Below, piece after piece: positions 1-4,985 of a stretch of 18,410 nt of DNA. The first letter of the stretch is position 1. Each line of letters begins with the position of its first letter. Position numbers and translations under genes: made by a program. Source of the DNA: Acidobacteriota bacterium (GTDB taxonomy: Bacteria > Acidobacteriota > Vicinamibacteria > Vicinamibacterales > Vicinamibacteraceae). The notes below the pieces were generated by a model. It ran no database searches and was not told where the DNA came from. It saw nothing but the letters and a program-made list of their open reading frames with translations. The DNA lies in assembly GCA_023418055.1 (NCBI GenBank), contig JAEZDP010000204.1, positions 1 to 18,410 on the forward strand, read 5' to 3'.

Positions 1-216
1 GTGCGCAATACCGGGAAGACGCTGGTGCGGTGTGGCCAACTCGTGCGGGAGGCAGGCGGGGACGTGCTGGCCACCGTGCAGATCTACGATCGCCTCGAAG
101 CCATCGAAGCGCTCGACGTGCCGAATGTGGCCCTCATCGAACATCAGGCCCCCGAGAACTACCCGGCGCCGCACTGCCCGCTGTGCGCGGCCGGAGTGCC
201 CCTGACGTCGTTCTGA
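1..216 (+). CDS. Orotate phosphoribosyltransferase-like protein, C-terminal fragment (5' end outside window)
   Basis: Only the last 71 codons are present, and the reading frame is open to the window edge, so the GTG at base 1 is probably not the true start. The fragment begins with V-R-N-T-G-K-T, which resembles the end of the PRPP-binding loop of type I phosphoribosyltransferases. It ends with C-P-L-C-A-A-G-V-P-L, a tail typical of many bacterial PyrE proteins. These proteins transfer ribose-5-phosphate from PRPP to orotate in pyrimidine synthesis, or to another base in related enzymes. The stop overlaps the next start as TGATG, so the two genes are probably co-translated. A complete pyrE lies at 7404-7976, so this copy may be a paralogue with another substrate. 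The family call is fair; the substrate is uncertain. Confidence 0.6.
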   Translation: MRNTGKTLVRCGQLVREAGGDVLATVQIYDRLEAIEALDVPNVALIEHQAPENYPAPHCPLCAAGVPLTSF

Positions 217-1082
217 TGGCCGGGCGTCGCACGCGCGCTGCGCTGGCGGCCGAACTCGACCGCCTCTATGACGGGTTCAACGTCGCCGACTCGACGGCCG
301 ACCCGGTGCAGTTCGTCTGGCGGTACGACGACCCCGCCGATCGCGAAGTGGTGGCCATGGTCGCGTCGGCGCTCGCCTTCGGGCGGCTGGCGAGCGTGCT
401 GGCCAGCATCGAGCGCGTGCTTGCCGTGCTCGGGCCGTCGCCGTCCACGTGGCTCACGACCATCGACGTCTCCGAAGCACGGGAACGGCTCGCGCCGATC
501 GTGCACAGGTGGACACGCGGCGACGATGTCACGGCGCTGCTCGTCGTGATGAGCGTGCTGCGCCAGCAGTACGGGTCGCTCGAGGGCTGCTTCCTCGCGC
601 ACGACGACATGTCCTCACCCGACGTGTTCCGCGCGCTCGAGGGGTTCTCCACCGCAGCCTGCGGCGTGGACGTGTCGGCCGCCTACGGAGGCGGCCCGCC
701 TCGGCGTCCCGGCGTCGCCTACTTCTTCCCGAGGCCCTCGGGCGGCAGCGCCTGCAAGCGTCTCAACCTGTTCCTCCGGTGGATGGTGCGACACGACGCG
801 GTGGACCCGGGCGGGTGGACGCGGGTGTCACCCGCGCGACTGGTGATCCCGCTCGACACGCACACCATCCGCGTGGGGCGCTGCCTGCGTTTGACGCGCT
901 ACACCAGCCCGGGCTGGCGGATGGCCGCCGACATCACCGCGACGTTGCGGCGGCTCGATCCGGCAGACCCGGTGCGCTTCGACTTCTCGTTGTGCCACAT
1001 GAGCATGATGGGCGCCTGCGGCTGGGGACGGCCGGTGGGCAACACGCAGTGTCCGCTGAGGGGGCATTGCAGGCCTCGCTAA
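216..1082 (+). CDS. TIGR02757/DUF2400 family protein
   Basis: The protein is 288 aa, starting at the ATG that overlaps the previous stop (TGATG). I place it in the TIGR02757/DUF2400 family from the central R-L-N-L-F-L-R-W-M-V-R motif, followed by a V-D-x-G-G-W segment, I-P-L-D-T-H-T-I-R-V and a C-terminal D-F-S-L-C region. The family has no firmly established reaction. Four cysteines at 260, 268, 279 and 285 (C-X7-C-X10-C-X5-C), ending in C-P-L-R-G-H-C, look like a metal or iron-sulfur site similar in style to the C-terminal cluster of endonuclease III-type proteins; this is inference. There is no signal peptide or membrane segment, so it is probably cytoplasmic. The stop codon touches a heptamer repeat that separates it from a convergent glycosyltransferase gene. 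Confidence 0.8.
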   Translation: MAGRRTRAALAAELDRLYDGFNVADSTADPVQFVWRYDDPADREVVAMVASALAFGRLASVLASIERVLAVLGPSPSTWLTTIDVSEARERLAPIVHRWTRGDDVTALLVVMSVLRQQYGSLEGCFLAHDDMSSPDVFRALEGFSTAACGVDVSAAYGGGPPRRPGVAYFFPRPSGGSACKRLNLFLRWMVRHDAVDPGGWTRVSPARLVIPLDTHTIRVGRCLRLTRYTSPGWRMAADITATLRRLDPADPVRFDFSLCHMSMMGACGWGRPVGNTQCPLRGHCRPR

Positions 1083-1113
1083 CGCCTCACGCCTCACGCC
1101 TCACGCCTCACGC
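1082..1113. repeat. ACGCCTC heptamer tandem array (4.6 units)
   Basis: Four perfect 7-bp units start at 1082, 1089, 1096 and 1103, followed by a partial unit. The array fills the whole gap between two convergent genes. The TAA of the upstream plus-strand gene overlaps its first base, and the TGA of the minus-strand glycosyltransferase (1110-1108) lies inside the last full unit. Related arrays occur at 8907 and 16788. Confidence 0.95.
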
Positions 1114-2199
1114 TTGGGCGATCTGCTCGTACACGACCAGCGTGTCCTGGACCATGCGTTCGACGCTGAAGCGGTGGCGTACGCGTTCGAAGCCCGCGGC
1201 GGCAAAGGTGCGGGCGCGCTCGTCGTTCGCAAGCAGGTCGATCAGGGCCTCCGCGAGGGCATCGGCGTCGCGGGGCGGCACGACGTGTCCGGTTTCGCCG
1301 TCCACGACCACCTCGGGGATGCCGCCGGCATCGGTGCCCACCACCGGCCGTGCGCATGCCATGGCGTCGAGCAGCGACGTGCCGAGGCCTTCCATCACGG
1401 AGCTGAGGACGAAGAGGTCGCACGTCTTCATCAGTGAGAGGACGTCGCGACGAAACCCAGGCATCAACACGTGTTGCTCGAGTCCGAGGTCCCTGACCTG
1501 GGCTTCGAGCGCAGGGCGCAACTCACCCTCGCCGAGGATGACCAGGCGTACGTCGGGTACGGCCCGTGCCACCTGCGCCATGGCGTCGACCAGGTAGCGC
1601 TGGCCCTTGTGGGGCACGAGCGCGGCGACGTTCAATATCACAGGAGCCCCCGCAGGCAGCCAGAACGTCTCGTGCAGCGAGACGGGTGCCGCCTCGGCAA
1701 CGTGTGCGATGTCGATGCCCTCGTGCACGGTGACGAGGCACTCCGACGGTATGCCCCCGGCCTGAAGGATGCGGCGGATCGCGTCCGACGCGCAGATGAA
1801 GCGCGCGACCTGCCGGTGTTTGTACCGTGAGAACGCGTTGCTCCGCAGCTTGAAGTCCACACGGCGCGCCACGACCAGCTTCGGCTGGGGCTCAGGATGA
1901 TGGAACGCCAGCGCCAGCGCCGACAACGCCACGCCGTGCGGGTCGTGCGCGTGCACGATCGCGGGTCGGAACTCGCGCAGCACCCGGGCCAGCTTCCACG
2001 CGGCATGGAAGTCCACCTCGAACTTCGGGGCCAGTGGCAGCAACCAGCGGTCCTGCGGCGCGCGTCGCCGCAACTCGCCATCCGGGTGGGCCACCAGCAT
2101 CGTGTCGTGACCGAGGGCGCGCAGGCCCTTGACGGTCAGCAGGCACTGGTTCTGGCCGCCACGCCATGTTCGGGCGGTGTCCACATGCAGCGTGCGCAT
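1108..2199 (-). CDS. Glycosyltransferase family 4 (GT-B fold)
   Basis: The protein is 363 aa. It probably transfers a sugar from a nucleotide donor onto a cell-envelope glycan or lipid at the cytoplasmic face of the membrane. The N-terminus (M-R-T-L-H-V-D, then W-R-G-G-Q-N-Q) fits the acceptor domain of GT4 enzymes. The C-terminal half has N-V-A-A-L-V-P-H-K-G-Q, the usual start of the donor domain, and E-G-L-G-T-S-L-L-D-A-M-A. In that motif the second acid of the EX7E pair is Asp278 rather than Glu (first acid Glu270). The ATG at 2199 overlaps the stop of the upstream glycosyltransferase as TGATG, which favours this start; the frame also runs open upstream through a repeat array. No Shine-Dalgarno site is obvious, so translation is likely coupled. 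The stop codon is supplied by a heptamer repeat. The exact sugar is unknown. Confidence 0.88.
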   Translation of the reverse strand: MRTLHVDTARTWRGGQNQCLLTVKGLRALGHDTMLVAHPDGELRRRAPQDRWLLPLAPKFEVDFHAAWKLARVLREFRPAIVHAHDPHGVALSALALAFHHPEPQPKLVVARRVDFKLRSNAFSRYKHRQVARFICASDAIRRILQAGGIPSECLVTVHEGIDIAHVAEAAPVSLHETFWLPAGAPVILNVAALVPHKGQRYLVDAMAQVARAVPDVRLVILGEGELRPALEAQVRDLGLEQHVLMPGFRRDVLSLMKTCDLFVLSSVMEGLGTSLLDAMACARPVVGTDAGGIPEVVVDGETGHVVPPRDADALAEALIDLLANDERARTFAAAGFERVRHRFSVERMVQDTLVVYEQIAQA

Positions 2200-3029
2200 C
2201 AGTCGGGGGATCGGGGATCGCGGATCGCGGATCGCGGATCGGGGATCGGGGATCGCGGATCGCGGATCGCGGATCGCGGATCGGGGACATCGAGACCCTG
2301 CTCGTACAGCTTGGCAAACTTCAGCAGCACGTACGTGGCGTTGAGCAGCGAGACGACGAGGCCCGTCGTGCCCTGGCGGATGCCGCCTCGGGCGAGGTAG
2401 TTGCGCAGGAAGGCGGCTATGGGATGGCCTGCGAGGTGCCACGGCCTGGCACGTCGGCCGTTGCGGAACATCTGCGCCGCCGCGAGGGTCGTGTAGCGAT
2501 CGATACGCTGGACGTGGTCCGAGATGTCTGCGTACGGGCGATGCTCGAGTTCGCCGTCGAGCAGGCCTATGGCGCCGTCCACGCGCAACGACTCGTGCAC
2601 CAGCTCGTCGCCCCAGGTGGCCCGACGACGATCGTAGAGGCGCAGCGCGTGGTCCGGGTACCAGTCGGTGGAGCGAATCCACTGGCCCAGGTACCAGGTC
2701 ACCCTGGGCATGCGGTAGGCCACGCAGGTGGGGGAGGCGAGGGTATGCCGGATCTCTTTGGCCAGGGCCGGCGAGACGCGCTCGTCGGCGTCGAGCGACA
2801 GAATCCAGTCGTGGCTGGCGAGGCTGGCCGCGAAGTTCTTCTGTCGCCCGTACCCGTCCCAGTCACGCTGCTCGACGCGCGTGGCCAGGGGGCGCGCCAC
2901 CGCCACGGTGTCGTCGGTGCTGCCGCCGTCGACGACGATACGTTCGTCGGCCCAGGCGACCGACGTCAACGCGTCAGCGATCTGTGCCGCTTCGTCCTTC
3001 GCGATGATCGTGACCGACAGCTTGGGCAC
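2199..3029 (-). CDS. Glycosyltransferase family 2, WaaE/KdtX-like, with repeat-encoded C-terminal tail
   Basis: The protein is 276 aa with a GTG start, 15 bases after the stop of the TolC-like gene. The GT-A nucleotide-binding core is clear: L-S-V-T-I-I-A-K-D-E near the start, V-D-G-G-S-T-D-D-T with Asp34, G-R-Q-K-N at 61-65, and the D-A-D metal motif at Asp80/Asp82. This pattern is typical of WaaE/KdtX-type enzymes that add a sugar to the lipopolysaccharide inner core; that role here is inferred. A C-terminal hydrophobic stretch around L-V-V-S-L-L could dip into the membrane. The last 27 residues (250-276) are translated heptamer DNA, giving the repeated peptide D-P-R-S-A-I-R or D-P-R-S-P-I-P. 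They are unlikely to belong to the fold. The stop overlaps the next gene's ATG. This is the middle gene of a three-gene minus-strand run. Confidence 0.88.
   Translation of the reverse strand: MPKLSVTIIAKDEAAQIADALTSVAWADERIVVDGGSTDDTVAVARPLATRVEQRDWDGYGRQKNFAASLASHDWILSLDADERVSPALAKEIRHTLASPTCVAYRMPRVTWYLGQWIRSTDWYPDHALRLYDRRRATWGDELVHESLRVDGAIGLLDGELEHRPYADISDHVQRIDRYTTLAAAQMFRNGRRARPWHLAGHPIAAFLRNYLARGGIRQGTTGLVVSLLNATYVLLKFAKLYEQGLDVPDPRSAIRDPRSPIPDPRSAIRDPRSPD
2206..2289. repeat. G(G/C)GGATC heptamer array inside a coding region (11 units plus one degenerate)
   Basis: Eleven consecutive 7-bp units run from 2206 to 2282, each GGGGATC or GCGGATC, followed by a degenerate unit. The order is two G-type, three C-type, two G-type and four C-type. 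Neither unit type creates a stop codon in any of the six frames. The array forms the 3' end of the family 2 glycosyltransferase gene, 6 bases before the ATG of the family 4 gene. Because 7 is not a multiple of 3, each gain or loss of a unit changes the reading frame. Confidence 0.97.
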
Positions 3030-3044
3030 GCCCGCAAGGATAGA

Positions 3045-4772
3045 TCACTGCTGGAACTGCCCGCCCTGCTGGCCGCCCTGGCCGATCTGGCCGCCCTGGC
3101 CGATCTGGCCGCCCTGGCCCGTCTGCCCGCCGGCGCCACCTGCACCGCCGGTGCCGCCCGGCACCACCGACACGCCCGCGCCGCCGCCGATGGAGGCCTC
3201 CTGCGATGCTTCGAAATCGACCAGCGACTTGACGTAGTCGAGAATGGCGCGCTGTTCGTTGTTGCGTGCGGCTGCCAGGTCTCGCTGGGCCTGCAGCACG
3301 TTGAACGTCGTCGACAGCCCGACGCCGAACTTCTTCTCTTCGGCCTCGAGCCGCTTTTCGGCCAGCGCGCGGGCCGCCTGCGTCGAACCGACGCGGCGGA
3401 GGTTGGTGTTGACCTGCCGTCCCAGGTCACGCACCTGCTGGACCACCTGCCGTTCGGTATCCTGCAACTGCAGCAGCGACTGGTCGTTCTGCAACTCGGC
3501 GCGTGTGAGGTTGATGCGATCGCTGTTGCGGCCGAGCGGGTACCGGAACTGCATGGACACGGCCCACGTGGGGTAGTTGAATCCGAAGAGGTCGCGCAGC
3601 ACTTCGGAGTACGGGACGACCATGCCGCCAGTGCCGCCGGTCTCGCCCGTGATCGGATCGCGTCGCGGCAACACGGTGCCGCCCAGGCCCGCGAGGCCGT
3701 ACTCGACGTTGGCGCTCAGCTGCGGCAGCACCTGGTTGCGGAGGAAGCGGATGCGTGACTCGTTGTTGTCGAGCAGCGCGCGCGTGCGCTTGAGGTCCAG
3801 CCGGTTCTGCATGGCCATGCCCACGGCGCTGTCGATGTCGACAGGCGTTGTCGCCAGCTGCGGCGCGTCGGTCGGCGTGAAGGTGGTGCCCCAGAAGTCG
3901 GGCGCGCCGGGATCGAGGATGAGCGCCCGCAGCCGATCCTGCGCCTGGGCCACGGTCTGCTCGGCAAGGATCACCGACTCTTCGTTGCCCGCCACTTCGG
4001 CCTCGGCCTGCACGATGTCGATGGGCGCCATGGTGCCCACCTCCACACGCTTCCGGTTGTCGGTCAGCGTCTGGCGTGACAACTCGAGCGTCTGCTGCTG
4101 CACGGCCAGGTTCGACAGGGCGACGACCAGGTCCCAGTAGGCGTTCTTCACGTTTCGGATGGTCGTGACCACCGTGTTGCGCAGGTCGAACTCGCTGATG
4201 GCCAGGTTGGTGCGGCTGACGATCACCTGCAGGCGCGTGTTGTCGATGCCGCGGTTGCGCAACAGCGGCTGGTTGAACTGGAACGTCAGGTTGCCGCGCG
4301 TGGACGGATTCAGCGCCGCGAACTGGTTGTTGGTCTCGTTGCGGACGCCCTGGAAACCGAAGTTGTAGGAGCCGCCCGTCGGCAGGAACTGCTCGACGCC
4401 GACGTTGCCCGACAGCGTGTCGCTCGTGAGCGTGTCCTCATCGGTTTCGAGGAAGGACGAAGGCGGCTGGCTCGAGCTGTTGAAGCGCAGGTTGCCCGTG
4501 AGCGCCGGCAGCCAGGCGCTGTAGGCCTGCGCGAGATCCTGCGACGTGATGTCGGGGCTCATGCGCTCGACCCGCAGGGACACGTTCTGCTCGAGCGCCA
4601 TGGCCACGGCTTCGTCGATCGTCAGCGCGCGGGCGTCGGGATCGGCCGAGGCGACAGTGCCGGGGACCGGCGTCGGCTGTGGCGCGGGCTGTGCGGTGGC
4701 GACGGTGGCCGGGACGGCCAGGCTCAGTGCCAGCACGCCACGCGTGAACAACAGGGAGGCCGATCGAATCAC
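3045..4772 (-). CDS. TolC family outer-membrane efflux protein with Gly/Gln-rich tail
   Basis: The protein is 575 aa if it starts at the GTG at 4772. That start places a GGAG Shine-Dalgarno 9 bases upstream and gives an N-terminal signal peptide ending near V-A-T-A, before Q-P-A-P. No ATG in frame would keep the signal. The mature part has the doubled layout of outer-membrane efflux proteins: L-T-I-D-E-A-V-A-M-A-L-E-Q-N at the start of the first repeat, long helical stretches rich in Gln and Ala, and a second repeat beginning near D-S-A-V-G-M-A-M-Q-N. Such proteins form trimeric channels through the outer membrane for efflux pumps or type I secretion. The last 47 residues are Gly/Gln-rich low complexity with a repeated G-G-Q-I-G-Q, which is unusual for the family. 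No pump or adaptor gene is nearby; two glycosyltransferase genes follow at once, suggesting one transcript. Confidence 0.9.
   Translation of the reverse strand: MIRSASLLFTRGVLALSLAVPATVATAQPAPQPTPVPGTVASADPDARALTIDEAVAMALEQNVSLRVERMSPDITSQDLAQAYSAWLPALTGNLRFNSSSQPPSSFLETDEDTLTSDTLSGNVGVEQFLPTGGSYNFGFQGVRNETNNQFAALNPSTRGNLTFQFNQPLLRNRGIDNTRLQVIVSRTNLAISEFDLRNTVVTTIRNVKNAYWDLVVALSNLAVQQQTLELSRQTLTDNRKRVEVGTMAPIDIVQAEAEVAGNEESVILAEQTVAQAQDRLRALILDPGAPDFWGTTFTPTDAPQLATTPVDIDSAVGMAMQNRLDLKRTRALLDNNESRIRFLRNQVLPQLSANVEYGLAGLGGTVLPRRDPITGETGGTGGMVVPYSEVLRDLFGFNYPTWAVSMQFRYPLGRNSDRINLTRAELQNDQSLLQLQDTERQVVQQVRDLGRQVNTNLRRVGSTQAARALAEKRLEAEEKKFGVGLSTTFNVLQAQRDLAAARNNEQRAILDYVKSLVDFEASQEASIGGGAGVSVVPGGTGGAGGAGGQTGQGGQIGQGGQIGQGGQQGGQFQQ
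3081..3116. repeat. 18-bp tandem repeat in the TolC-like gene
   Basis: Two perfect copies of an 18-bp unit lie at 3081-3098 and 3099-3116, with related partial copies on both sides. On the minus strand each encodes a Gly/Gln hexapeptide (G-G-Q-I-G-Q type). Copy number can change without shifting the frame. Confidence 0.85.
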
Positions 4773-4781
4773 GGACGTCAA

Positions 4782-4785
4782 CTCC
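4782..4785 (-). promoter_or_regulatory. Ribosome binding site deciding the TolC-like GTG start
   Basis: GGAG lies on the minus strand 9 bases before the GTG at 4772. It supports a GTG start that keeps the signal peptide, in a frame that is otherwise open for 188 more codons upstream. Confidence 0.55.
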
Positions 4786-4901
4786 AGTGCGAAGGTAGAA
4801 CCGTGGAACCCGGCCCACGCCCGGGGACGGGCTGGAGACGTCCTGGGATGTGAGGCCACAGCTATAGACGAGACGAGGGGGAAGGCGGTTCGGCGGCAGA
4901 G

Positions 4902-4907
4902 TATACT
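4902..4907 (+). promoter_or_regulatory. Possible -10 element (TATACT) before the S9 peptidase gene
   Basis: TATACT matches five of six bases of the sigma-70 -10 consensus and stands out in GC-rich DNA, in the 213-base divergent region between the TolC-like gene and the S9 peptidase gene. I find no convincing -35 at 16-18 bases. The core GTATAC is a palindrome, so it could also serve the minus strand. Apart from this element and the hairpin at 4940, I see nothing else in 4773-4985. Confidence 0.35.
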
Positions 4908-4939
4908 ACCGGCCCTGCCCGGTCGCCACGCCCGGCGTG

Positions 4940-4959
4940 CCTGTCCGGATGCGGACAGG
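4940..4959. promoter_or_regulatory. Inverted repeat in the S9 peptidase 5' leader
   Basis: CCTGTCCG and CGGACAGG form a perfect 8-bp stem with a 4-base loop (GATG). It lies about 33 bases after the candidate -10 and 26 bases before the preferred ATG at 4986. It covers an alternative GTG at 4959, which argues against that start. It could be an operator or an RNA hairpin; there is no further evidence for either. Confidence 0.5.
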
Positions 4960-4985
4960 TGTCCGCCTTCGTGTCCTCCAGACCC

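Noticed and set aside
2206..2289. CRISPR array
   Set aside because: The units are 7 bp and directly adjacent with no spacers, and no cas genes are present.
1108..2682. A longer family 4 glycosyltransferase starting at 2682
   Set aside because: The extra 161 codons lie inside the family 2 glycosyltransferase gene and the repeat array. The typical GT4 N-terminus begins at 2199, right at the TGATG overlap.
2166..3758. Long plus-strand open frame of 530 codons across the glycosyltransferase and TolC-like genes
   Set aside because: It is open because the heptamer array has no stops in any frame and the DNA is GC-rich. It has no family motif and lies opposite three well-supported genes.
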